20,116 nucleotides of DNA from Candidatus Pacearchaeota archaeon CG10_big_fil_rev_8_21_14_0_10_30_48 (lineage in GTDB: Archaea; Nanobdellota; Nanobdellia; Pacearchaeales; GW2011-AR1): NCBI GenBank assembly GCA_002763155.1, contig PFCU01000016.1, forward strand, positions 716 to 20,831. Direction: 5' to 3'. Below, one piece after another: positions 14,068 to 20,116 of this stretch; within the stretch, counting starts at the first letter, position 1; every line of letters starts with the position of its first letter. Made by a program: the position numbers and the translations under genes. The notes below the pieces were generated by a model. That model made no database searches. It was not told the DNA's origin and saw only the letters and a program-made list of their open reading frames with translations.

Positions 14068-14514
14068 ATGGAAAACTTAATTTATGTTTTTTTTGGAATA
14101 ATAATCTTATTTTTCATACTTTTAGGAATTAAACAATTTATGTCTAAAAAATTTAAAGAAAGATTTTGTGTTATTTGTGCAAGTATAAGTTTAACTTGGT
14201 TTATCCTTTTAACATTATTTTACCTCAATATTTTTGATAATATTTTAATATTGGCTGTTTTAATTGGAAGTTCTATTAGTGGAGTTTATTATTTAGTCGA
14301 AAGTAAAGTTAGTGAGAAAATAAAAATTTTCAGATTGCCGTTTATCTTAACTTTAATTTTTATAGGATATATTTTAATTGAAGGTATTGAAGGAGTCTTG
14401 TCCGTTATTATTTTATTAGCAATTTTGTGGATTTCATTTTTAATAATTTACAATTATTCAAGTTCAAACAATAGTTTGGTTAAAAAATTAATTGAGTGTT
14501 GCAAAAAATGGTAA
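14068..14514 (+). CDS. Multi-helix membrane protein with FCVICAS motif
   Basis: The 148-residue protein has about four or five membrane helices. After the first helix a basic loop (FMSKKFKERF) leads into Cys34-x2-Cys37 (FCVICASISLTWF) at the start of the second helix. The C-terminus ends in the cytoplasmic-like ECCKKW with Cys144-Cys145. The CxxC before a helix resembles the HCPLC protein encoded just upstream, and the two may work as a pair. No described family is recognised. Its stop overlaps the next start (TAATG). Confidence 0.74.
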   Translation: MENLIYVFFGIIILFFILLGIKQFMSKKFKERFCVICASISLTWFILLTLFYLNIFDNILILAVLIGSSISGVYYLVESKVSEKIKIFRLPFILTLIFIGYILIEGIEGVLSVIILLAILWISFLIIYNYSSSNNSLVKKLIECCKKW

Positions 14515-14948
14515 TGGAAAAAAATAATTCAATTTTATATGGTTTGTTAGCAGGAACTTTATTGTTGGTATTTTATATTTCAGTTGTGAGTTTTTTTCAA
14601 GGTTTTGAATTTGCAATTTTAAATTTTAGAAGTTTATGGTATTGGATTGTTCCTTTGGCAATAGGATTTGGAATCCAAATAGGATTATTTTTTTCAATTA
14701 AACATACAGCTGAAATGACTGGAATCGTCGCTGGAACAGGAGGAATTTCAGGAGGAAGTATGATTGCTTGTTGCAGTCATTTTATTATTAATTTATTGCC
14801 TATTGCAGGAGTTTCCGGATTAGCTGTTTTCCTAATTAAATATCAAACTTCGTTTTTTACCGTTGGAATAGTTTTCAATATTGTCGGAATTAGTTTAATT
14901 TTAAGACACAAACAAAAAATGAAAAGAGGAATATGTCATAATGGATAA
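14514..14948 (+). CDS. Membrane protein with MIACCSH motif
   Basis: I chose ATG 14514, which overlaps the preceding stop as TAATG, over GTG 14496 and ATG 14508. The 144-residue product has about four helices. The Gly-rich turn VAGTGGISGGS leads into MIACCSHF (Cys86, Cys87, His89) within a membrane segment, followed by LLPIAGVSG and a YQ before the last helix. The C-terminus KMKRGICHNG contains Cys141-His142. A Cys-Cys-x-His set in a membrane helix suggests metal passage or a redox site. Its second half resembles, in order of motifs, the CPTC and CPLC proteins encoded at 15151 and 16812. Confidence 0.74.
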   Translation: MEKNNSILYGLLAGTLLLVFYISVVSFFQGFEFAILNFRSLWYWIVPLAIGFGIQIGLFFSIKHTAEMTGIVAGTGGISGGSMIACCSHFIINLLPIAGVSGLAVFLIKYQTSFFTVGIVFNIVGISLILRHKQKMKRGICHNG

Positions 14949-15150
14949 GAAGATTATTTTATATATTTTAATTGGAATTGTTCTTATTGTTTTATTATTA
15001 TTTACTCTTTTCCCAAATATAATTTATGTAATAAAAGATTCTGGAAAAACAGGAAGCGATTTGTGTGATGTTCCAGAAGGCCAAACAGTAGAACAATGGC
15101 AAGAACATATGAGCCATCATCCTGAGATGTATAGGGAGTGTTTAAGTTAA
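14941..15150 (+). CDS. Small membrane-anchored His/Met/Cys peptide (HMSHHPEMYREC)
   Basis: The 69-residue protein has one N-terminal helix (about 5-24) and a short external domain. The domain holds Cys42 (LCDVPEGQT) and the dense set His56, Met57, His59, His60, Met63 and Cys67 in EHMSHHPEMYRECL. The two cysteines bracketing a His/Met cluster are what one expects of a soft-metal site such as copper. It overlaps the preceding gene by 8 bases, and the following gene begins directly after its stop. The binding function is inferred from residues only. Confidence 0.76.
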   Translation: MDKKIILYILIGIVLIVLLLFTLFPNIIYVIKDSGKTGSDLCDVPEGQTVEQWQEHMSHHPEMYRECLS

Positions 15151-15654
15151 ATGTCTCTTCAAAAAAATATTGAGGAAAATTGGGAAATTGTGAAAAGTGT
15201 TTTATCTAATAAGAAGTATCTTTTGATAATGTTAGGCGTTGGAATTGTAATGTTTGGAATTTTATATTATTTTATGGTTGCGAAAATTGCAGACAATAGT
15301 TTACGAATTGCAATAATGATGTCTGGTTCTTGGTATATTACTAAAACTTTTATTTCAATAATGATTATTTCTACAATGTTTGGGACTTATACTTCTTTAT
15401 TATTTTTCAAAATTACAAATAGTATTGCCATCGGAGGAAAAAGCTTCTTTGGGATTTTAGGCGCTTTAATTGGTGGTTTCGGTGTTGGGTGTCCGACTTG
15501 TGGAGCTTTGTTATTTGGATTAATTGGAGCTCCATTAGCATTAATGTCTTTTCCTCTTCGTGGATTTGAATTACAGTTAGGAAGTATTTTACTATTAGGA
15601 ATATCAATTTATTTTATTGCTAAATCTATTAATGCTAAGTGTGATTTGAGATAA
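15151..15654 (+). CDS. CPxC membrane protein (GCPTC type)
   Basis: The 167-residue protein has an amphipathic start and about four membrane helices. The Gly-rich segment ILGALIGGFGVG runs into Cys114-Pro-Thr-Cys117, followed by GLIGAPLALMSFPLRGFELQ and a final helix, ending with NAKCDLR (Cys164). The same layout is present in the protein encoded at 16812: a glycine-rich turn, CPxC, GLIG, then (S/L)FP/LPF, G-x-E-x-Q and a last helix. So the two are probable paralogues. CPxC in a membrane helix may bind Cu(I) or exchange disulfides. It is the last gene of the run that starts at 11896. Confidence 0.77.
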   Translation: MSLQKNIEENWEIVKSVLSNKKYLLIMLGVGIVMFGILYYFMVAKIADNSLRIAIMMSGSWYITKTFISIMIISTMFGTYTSLLFFKITNSIAIGGKSFFGILGALIGGFGVGCPTCGALLFGLIGAPLALMSFPLRGFELQLGSILLLGISIYFIAKSINAKCDLR

Positions 15655-15672
15655 TATCAAAATGTAGTTAAG

Positions 15673-15690
15673 TTTAAAAATAAATAAATA
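15673..15690 (+). promoter_or_regulatory. A/T-rich promoter candidate of the Met-rich protein gene
   Basis: TTTAAAAATAAATAAATA starts 34 bases before ATG 15707. The 52-base gap, longer than any inside the preceding operon, suggests a separate transcript. Confidence 0.4.
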
Positions 15691-15706
15691 ATTTATTAAT
15701 GATAAT

Positions 15707-16390
15707 ATGAGTTTCAAAGAATTTATAAAAGAATTAAATGGAGGCAGAGTTGAAGGAGAGTTAATAAAAACAATCTTCTACTCTTTAATAACTTCATTTA
15801 TAGTATTAGGTTTATTATATTACTTGAAGTTTAGATTTATTGAAAATTTTATGACAACACATGGATATTTCTTATTCTTTTCAGCTTTAAGTTATGCAAT
15901 TATTTTACCTTCGATAAGACAAGTTAGAGCTTACAAAGAATTTTTATGTATGGCTGGTATGATGGTAGGAATGACAATTGGAATGATTGCAGGTTTTCTT
16001 CCAGGATTTTTCTTAGCTTCTACTAATGGGATGTTTATTGGAAGTGTTTTTGGAATGACTGTAGGAATGGCTCTTGGAATTTGGAACGGAAAATGTTGCG
16101 GCGTTATGGGTGTAATGGAAGGAATGATGTCTGGTTTTATGGGCGGATTAATGGGGGCAATGACGGCATTTATGTTATTTAACGATCATTTAATTGCTTC
16201 AATGGTAATTGTATTTTCTATTTCGGCAGTTATTTTATTTTCTTTAAATTATATGGTTTACAAGGAAATGAAGTTTGAAGAAAGAAAAATAAAAGATGAT
16301 CATCTTTGGACTTTAGTCATCTCTTTTATTTTGATTACCTTAACTATTTGGTTAATGATGTTCGGACCAAGAAGTGGAGTGTTTGGATAA
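15707..16390 (+). CDS. Methionine-rich membrane protein, predicted copper-related
   Basis: The 227-residue protein has about six membrane segments. Between residues 82 and 156 it contains 16 methionines, mostly as GM, MM or MxxG patterns inside helices. Cys81-Met82 opens the stretch, and Cys130-Cys131 (WNGKCCGVMGVMEGMM) is in its centre. Such Met-rich transmembrane patterns are known from copper uptake and transfer proteins. The neighbours (DUF411, cupredoxin, CopZ, CopA) support a role in moving Cu(I) across or along the membrane. The family itself is uncharacterised to my knowledge. The GxxxG-like spacing of glycines would allow tight helix packing. Confidence 0.76.
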   Translation: MSFKEFIKELNGGRVEGELIKTIFYSLITSFIVLGLLYYLKFRFIENFMTTHGYFLFFSALSYAIILPSIRQVRAYKEFLCMAGMMVGMTIGMIAGFLPGFFLASTNGMFIGSVFGMTVGMALGIWNGKCCGVMGVMEGMMSGFMGGLMGAMTAFMLFNDHLIASMVIVFSISAVILFSLNYMVYKEMKFEERKIKDDHLWTLVISFILITLTIWLMMFGPRSGVFG

Positions 16391-16392
16391 AT

Positions 16393-16400
16393 ATATAAAT
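16393..16400 (+). promoter_or_regulatory. TATA box of the cupredoxin gene
   Basis: ATATAAAT is 28 bases before ATG 16421, implying a leaderless transcript for the cupredoxin and CPLC genes. Confidence 0.6.
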
Positions 16401-16420
16401 AGAACAATGATGATAATAAA

Positions 16421-16810
16421 ATGAAAAACTCAACAATGCTTTTCGCTATTGCAATATTTGTTTTGGTAGTAGGCGGTTTTGTGTTTGTAAATGGAAAGAA
16501 TGGTGTTACTGCAAATGTTGTTTCTAATGATGCTCAAGTAGTTCAGGGACAAATGCAACAAGTTGTTTTAAGCCAAAATGGATACAATTACAAAGATGCT
16601 ACAGCACAAGCAGGAAAGCCAATATCATTAAGTGCTGATAGTTCTGTTGGAGGGTGTTTAAGATCTGTATCTTTCAATATAGAAGGTAAAAGATACTCAA
16701 AATATTTGAGAACATCTGAAGATACTTTAGAGTTGCCAGCTCTCCCAAAAGGGACTTACAATTTTGCATGTAGTATGGGTATGGGTTACGGTAAACTAAT
16801 TGTACAGTAA
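16421..16810 (+). CDS. Membrane-anchored cupredoxin-like copper-binding protein
   Basis: The 129-residue protein has an N-terminal helix (about 6-24), a linker with Gln and Met (VVQGQMQQVVL), and a beta-rich domain of cupredoxin type. Probable metal ligands are Cys79 in VGGCLRSVSF and the set Cys117, Met119, Met121 in NFACSMGMGYGKLIV, the usual end of this small cupredoxin family. The first ligand is Cys where blue copper proteins have His, which favours Cu(I) storage or transfer rather than electron transfer. It is followed after one base by a CPxC membrane protein, a likely functional partner. Confidence 0.86.
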   Translation: MKNSTMLFAIAIFVLVVGGFVFVNGKNGVTANVVSNDAQVVQGQMQQVVLSQNGYNYKDATAQAGKPISLSADSSVGGCLRSVSFNIEGKRYSKYLRTSEDTLELPALPKGTYNFACSMGMGYGKLIVQ

Positions 16811-16811
16811 A

Positions 16812-17255
16812 ATGAGAGAAATTTTTAAGAAACCTTACATTTATTGGTTCCTTGCGATATTTATTTTTTATATTGGTTTAAATATTTTACTAAGTGGTTT
16901 TTATAAAACGATTCCTTTGATTATAGTCTATCTTGAAACAGTTAACTGGGTGAAGTTAGGTATTTCATTGGTGTTAACTCTTGTTATTGGGTTTTTAGTA
17001 TCTCTTAATGGAGTTTTGGTTTATATAAAATACAAGGAAAGAAAAAAATGTAAAGGAGTTGGAACAGCAAGTGCTGGGACAATAGGGGGCTTAATTGTTG
17101 GAGTTTGTCCGTTATGTGTTACAGGAATTTTTCCTTTAATATTAGGATTAATTGGAATAAGTTTTAGTCTTGGATCGCTTCCATTTCAAGGTATTGAGAT
17201 TCAAGTCTTAGTTGCCTTAATCCTTTTTGCAAGTTATAAACAACTTTCTAAATAG
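16812..17255 (+). CDS. CPxC membrane protein (VCPLC type)
   Basis: ATG 16812 is the first good start after the cupredoxin stop at 16808-16810. The 147-residue product has four membrane helices with the basic loop YKERKKCKG (Cys80) before the third. The segment GTIGGLIVGV leads into Cys99-Pro-Leu-Cys102, then GLIGISFSLGSLPFQGIEIQ and the final helix. The motif order matches the GCPTC protein encoded at 15151. Coupling to a cupredoxin suggests it passes copper to or from that protein, or keeps its cysteine reduced. Function not established. Confidence 0.77.
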   Translation: MREIFKKPYIYWFLAIFIFYIGLNILLSGFYKTIPLIIVYLETVNWVKLGISLVLTLVIGFLVSLNGVLVYIKYKERKKCKGVGTASAGTIGGLIVGVCPLCVTGIFPLILGLIGISFSLGSLPFQGIEIQVLVALILFASYKQLSK

Positions 17256-17273
17256 CTATTATCCTACAAAAAT

Positions 17274-17309
17274 ATTTAAATAGTAATATGGGCGATATAA
17301 TCATATGAT
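17274..17309 (+). promoter_or_regulatory. Promoter and start-codon palindrome of the arsR-copZ-copA operon
   Basis: ATTTAAATA (17274-17282) is the TATA box, about 30 bases before ATG 17305. The perfect palindrome ATCATATGAT (17300-17309) covers the start codon and transcription start, a suitable site for autorepression by the ArsR protein. Confidence 0.55.
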
Positions 17310-17667
17310 AAATAAAAACATATTAAAAAGCACAAAAAAAGAAGGTTTTAATGAAGGAGAAGTTTATGGAGCTTACAAGATATTTTTTGGAACACTTGTT
17401 AGTGAACCAAGACTTAAAATGATTAATTTACTTCGAGAAGGAAAGAAAAATGTTTCAGAAATTATGGAAGAATTAGAAATGAATCAAACAGCTATTTCAC
17501 ATAATTTATCTCGACTAAAAAGATGCGGTTTTGTTGAAGTAGAAATTGAAGGCAAATTTAGATATTATAAATTAAATGAAAAAACAATTAAACCCTTGAT
17601 GAAATTAATTGATGAACATATGACTGGAAATTGTATACATATTCTTAAAGGAAGTGTTTGTAAATGA
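17305..17667 (+). CDS. ArsR-family metal-sensing repressor
   Basis: The 120-residue protein has an ArsR winged helix: EPRLKMINLLREGKKNVSEI, then MNQTAISHNLSRLKRCGFVEV with the recognition helix about 61-73, and a wing around 78-90 (VEIEGKFRYYKL). Candidate metal ligands are Cys74 after the recognition helix and the C-terminal group His105, Cys110, His112 and Cys119. As first gene of an operon with CopZ- and CopA-like products it should derepress copper export on metal binding. Which metal is sensed cannot be read with certainty. It overlaps the next gene by ATGA (17664-17667). Confidence 0.87.
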   Translation: MINKNILKSTKKEGFNEGEVYGAYKIFFGTLVSEPRLKMINLLREGKKNVSEIMEELEMNQTAISHNLSRLKRCGFVEVEIEGKFRYYKLNEKTIKPLMKLIDEHMTGNCIHILKGSVCK

Positions 17668-17936
17668 AAAATAATAATAATAATAATAATAATAATTTAT
17701 TGATTGGAATAATAATTGTTGTAGTTGTATTTTTACTATTTGGAATGTTTGGTTTTGGTGGAATGATGGGCGGATATGGTATGATGGGAAACTGGAATTA
17801 TGGTTTCGAAGGAATGTGGATTTTTGGATTTTTATTTATGACTTTGATTTTAGTAGCTCTTGTTTTATTTATTTTATGGTTAATTAAAGAATTATCTAAA
17901 GAAAATAAACCAAGGAGGAAAAATGAAAAAAGTTAA
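17664..17936 (+). CDS. Met/Gly-rich two-helix membrane peptide with N-terminal polyasparagine
   Basis: The 90-residue protein begins MK followed by nine Asn, encoded by nine pure AAT codons (17670-17696). Two membrane helices (about 12-29 and 52-75) enclose the external loop FGGMMGGYGMMGNWNYGFEG, rich in Met and Gly and a plausible weak copper site. It ends in a charged cytoplasmic tail, which overlaps the copZ start by 14 bases. Similar short MMGGYGMMG peptides occur next to copper ATPases. It lies between regulator and chaperone in the operon, so a role in copper handling is likely but unproven. Confidence 0.74.
   Translation: MKNNNNNNNNNLLIGIIIVVVVFLLFGMFGFGGMMGGYGMMGNWNYGFEGMWIFGFLFMTLILVALVLFILWLIKELSKENKPRRKNEKS
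17670..17696 (+). repeat. (AAT)9 trinucleotide repeat in coding sequence
   Basis: Nine perfect AAT units encode Asn3-Asn11 of the membrane peptide. Unit gain or loss keeps the frame, so only the length of the Asn tract can vary. Confidence 0.95.
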
Positions 17937-18141
17937 ATTAACAATTCAAGGAATGCACTGCGCTTCATGTGCCTCAAACATAGAAAGAAGTTTAAAGAAA
18001 GTTTCTGGTGTAAAAAATGTCTCAGTAAGTTTGATGACTAATAAAAGCATTGTTGAAGTTGAAGACAATGTTTCTGAAGAATCATTAAAACAAGCAGTTG
18101 CAAGAACAGGGTATAAAGTGGTAGAAATCCAAACAGGATAA
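17923..18141 (+). CDS. copZ: CopZ-like HMA-domain copper chaperone
   Basis: The 72-residue protein is a single ferredoxin-like HMA domain with GMHCASC (Cys13 and Cys16) in the first loop, then SVSLMTNKSIVEV and a typical C-terminal GYKVVEIQ strand. It binds Cu(I) in the cytoplasm and should deliver it to the ATPase encoded two bases downstream. A strong AGGAGG precedes the ATG inside the upstream gene. The ATPase itself has no HMA domain, so this protein may replace it. Confidence 0.93.
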   Translation: MKKVKLTIQGMHCASCASNIERSLKKVSGVKNVSVSLMTNKSIVEVEDNVSEESLKQAVARTGYKVVEIQTG

Positions 18142-18143
18142 TC

Positions 18144-20084
18144 ATGGAACATAAACATCATACAGAATCATTTGAAGAACAAGAAATGCGTCTCTGGAAA
18201 CGAAGACTTTTTGGCTCATGGATATTTGCAATTCCAATTGCAATAATTATGGTATTAGAAAGATTTTTTGAAATTATGCTCTTCGGTGAGTATACTTCTT
18301 TTATTATTTTATTTATGGGATTTCCAGTTATATTCTTCTTTGGGTGGGGAACTATTAAATCAGGAATAAGGGGTTTTATTAATTTTTATTTTAGTATGGA
18401 TTCTCTTATTGCATTAGGAACTCTTATAGCATATGCAACGGGAATTTTAGCATTTTTCATTGAGATACAAGATTATTCTGGTGTTTCTGCTATGATTATG
18501 TCTATATTTATCACAGGAAAATATATAGAGACAAAAGCTCGAGGTAGAGCAAGTCAAGAAATTAAAAAACTTCTTGAATTAGGTGCTAAAAAGGCGAGAG
18601 TTTTGAGAGGGAAGGAAGAAATTGAAATCCCAATAACAGAAGTTAAAATAGGAGATATTATAGTTGTCAGGCCTGGAGAAAAAATTCCCACCGACGGAAT
18701 TATTACTAAAGGACAAAGTGCAGTTGATGAATCAATGATTACCGGCGAGAGTATGCCTATTGAAAAAAAAATAAAAGATAGGGTTATTGGGGCAACAATT
18801 AATCAAGATGGTATTCTTTATGTAAAAGCAACTAAAATAGGAAGTGATACCTTCTTAGCTCATATTATTAATCTTGTTGAAGAAGCTCAGGGAACAAAAA
18901 TACCTATTCAAAAAGTTGCCGATAAAGTCACAAATATTTTTGTTCCTGCAATATTAATTCTAACACTATTAACATTTATTGGATGGATAGTTTTCTCAGG
19001 AGATTGGAGTAGAGCTCTTGGAGCAGCAATTTCTGTTCTTGTTATTGCTTGTCCATGTGCTTTAGGTCTTGCAGTTCCAATTGCCTTAACAGTAGGTTCT
19101 GGGATGGGAGCAAAAAAAGGAATATTAATTAGAAAGGGCGAAGCAATTCAAACTATGAAAGAGGTTAAAATAATTGCATTTGATAAAACAGGAACCATAA
19201 CAAAAGGAAAACCAGAAGTAACTAATTTTATCAGCAAAGTTAAAGAAGATTATTTCTGGGAAGTTACAGGAAGTTTGGAACACTTAAGTGAACATCCAAT
19301 TGCAAAAGCAATTGTTGCAAAAGCATCTCTTAAGAATTATAAAAAGTTCAATAGTTTCTCAGTAGTGCGAGGTAGAGGTTTAGAGGGAAAACTCGGAAAT
19401 AAAAAAATAGTAATTGGAAATAGGACATTGATGAATGAAAAAAATATCTCTTTCAAATTAATAGAACAACAGATTAAAAACTGGGAAGAAGAAGGCAAAA
19501 CTACTATGATTGTTGCAGAAAATTCTAAAATTATCGGAGCTGTTGCTGTTGCAGATGCTATTAAAGATGATTCAAAAAAAGCAATTAGTGATTTAAATAA
19601 AATAGGATATAGAACTGTGATGATTACAGGAGATAATTTAGTGACGGCTAAAGCTATTGCTAAACAAGTTGGAATTAAGGAAGTTATTGCGAATGTGCTT
19701 CCGGAAGAAAAAGCAAAAAAAATTGAAGAACTACAGAAGAGAGGGATGGTTGCATTTGTTGGAGATGGAATAAACGACGCTCCTGCACTGAAACAAAGTA
19801 ATGTCAGTATTGCTATGGGATCAGGTAGCGATATAGCAATTGAAGTTGGAGATATTGTTCTTGTTAAAGGGTCATTAATTGGAGTAGTTCAAGCAATCAA
19901 TTTATCGAGAGCAACATTTAGTAAAATAAAACAGAATTTATTTTGGGCATTTGGATATAATGTTATTGCAATTCCACTTGCTGTAGCAGGTTTATTGAAT
20001 CCTATCGTTGCTGAATTAGCAATGGCCTTATCATCAATAAGTGTTGTTGCGAATGCTAATTTATTGAGAAGAAAGAGAATTTGA
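18144..20084 (+). CDS. copA: P1B-type copper-transporting ATPase, without N-terminal HMA domain
   Basis: The 646-residue ATPase exports copper at the expense of ATP. Motifs in order: actuator TGES (200-203), membrane CPC (303-305, IACPCALGLAVPIAL), phosphorylation site DKTGT (Asp347), nucleotide-binding SEHP (382-385) and hinge GDGINDAP (540-547). The Cu(I)-type ligands Tyr605-Asn606 and Met627-x2-Ser630-Ser631 lie in the last two helices. The YN and MxxSS residues place it in the Cu(I) P1B-1 group rather than with Zn/Cd pumps. The N-terminus is short (MEHKHHTESF) with four histidines counting the one at residue 3, and no HMA domain is fused. The full reading frame is inside the window. Confidence 0.95.
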   Translation: MEHKHHTESFEEQEMRLWKRRLFGSWIFAIPIAIIMVLERFFEIMLFGEYTSFIILFMGFPVIFFFGWGTIKSGIRGFINFYFSMDSLIALGTLIAYATGILAFFIEIQDYSGVSAMIMSIFITGKYIETKARGRASQEIKKLLELGAKKARVLRGKEEIEIPITEVKIGDIIVVRPGEKIPTDGIITKGQSAVDESMITGESMPIEKKIKDRVIGATINQDGILYVKATKIGSDTFLAHIINLVEEAQGTKIPIQKVADKVTNIFVPAILILTLLTFIGWIVFSGDWSRALGAAISVLVIACPCALGLAVPIALTVGSGMGAKKGILIRKGEAIQTMKEVKIIAFDKTGTITKGKPEVTNFISKVKEDYFWEVTGSLEHLSEHPIAKAIVAKASLKNYKKFNSFSVVRGRGLEGKLGNKKIVIGNRTLMNEKNISFKLIEQQIKNWEEEGKTTMIVAENSKIIGAVAVADAIKDDSKKAISDLNKIGYRTVMITGDNLVTAKAIAKQVGIKEVIANVLPEEKAKKIEELQKRGMVAFVGDGINDAPALKQSNVSIAMGSGSDIAIEVGDIVLVKGSLIGVVQAINLSRATFSKIKQNLFWAFGYNVIAIPLAVAGLLNPIVAELAMALSSISVVANANLLRRKRI

Positions 20085-20116
20085 AAGTATATTTTACTCG
20101 CCGTTTTCGAATAAGA

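Noticed and set aside
17288..17308. Six-codon reading frame (MGDIII) overlapping the arsR start, possible leader peptide
   Set aside because: It begins only 6 bases after the TATA box, upstream of the expected transcription start, so it would not be transcribed.
17946..18161. 71-residue - strand frame opposite copZ
   Set aside because: copZ on the + strand has an intact HMA motif and ribosome-binding site; the opposite frame is a by-product.
20085..20116. Terminator after copA
   Set aside because: Only 32 bases remain in the window; there is a short T-run but no convincing hairpin or long T tract.

Overview
The window most likely comes from a low-G+C DPANN archaeon of the Pacearchaeota/Woesearchaeota kind. 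The evidence is an archaeal-type phosphoglycerate kinase, archaeal TATA boxes about 27-30 bases before many start codons with almost no leader, a tRNA without an encoded CCA, and many short membrane proteins in tightly packed operons. Two genes look bacterial in origin or style: a class I GAPDH and a phospholipase D-type cardiolipin synthase.

Bases 1-5522 form a compact sugar-fermentation block on the + strand: GAPDH, phosphoglycerate kinase, a PfkB-family sugar kinase, a low-molecular-weight phosphatase/ArsC-like protein and a D-lactate dehydrogenase-like 2-hydroxyacid dehydrogenase. A nucleotidyltransferase-HEPN gene pair sits between gap and pgk and is joined to pgk by ATGA stop/start overlaps. 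The pair has its own TATA box and an inverted-repeat operator candidate.

Bases 5523-11786 are a mixed region. It holds a small two-helix membrane protein, a 52-residue zinc ribbon, TspO, a predicted lipoprotein, a cardiolipin synthase-like PLD enzyme next to tRNA-Arg(GCG), a VTT/DedA-like membrane protein and a class 2-like dihydroorotate dehydrogenase with cysteine at the catalytic-base position. On the - strand are a NYN-domain nuclease and a membrane-anchored winged-helix protein.

Bases 11896-20084 form a metal-handling island, probably for copper. The first operon (11896-15654) encodes a Cys-rich membrane-anchored protein, two small membrane proteins, a DUF411 (CopG-like) protein and five membrane proteins with Cys, CC or CPxC motifs. 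Two of its proteins end in the same tail, MVGGC. Next come a Met-rich membrane protein, and a cupredoxin-like protein with another CPxC membrane protein. Last is an ArsR regulator operon with a Met/Gly-rich membrane peptide, a CopZ-like chaperone and a CopA-type ATPase without its own HMA domain. The end of the island (regulator, chaperone, exporter) is conventional. The first operon is made mainly of proteins without known function and is the best candidate for an undescribed envelope metal-trafficking or thiol-redox system.
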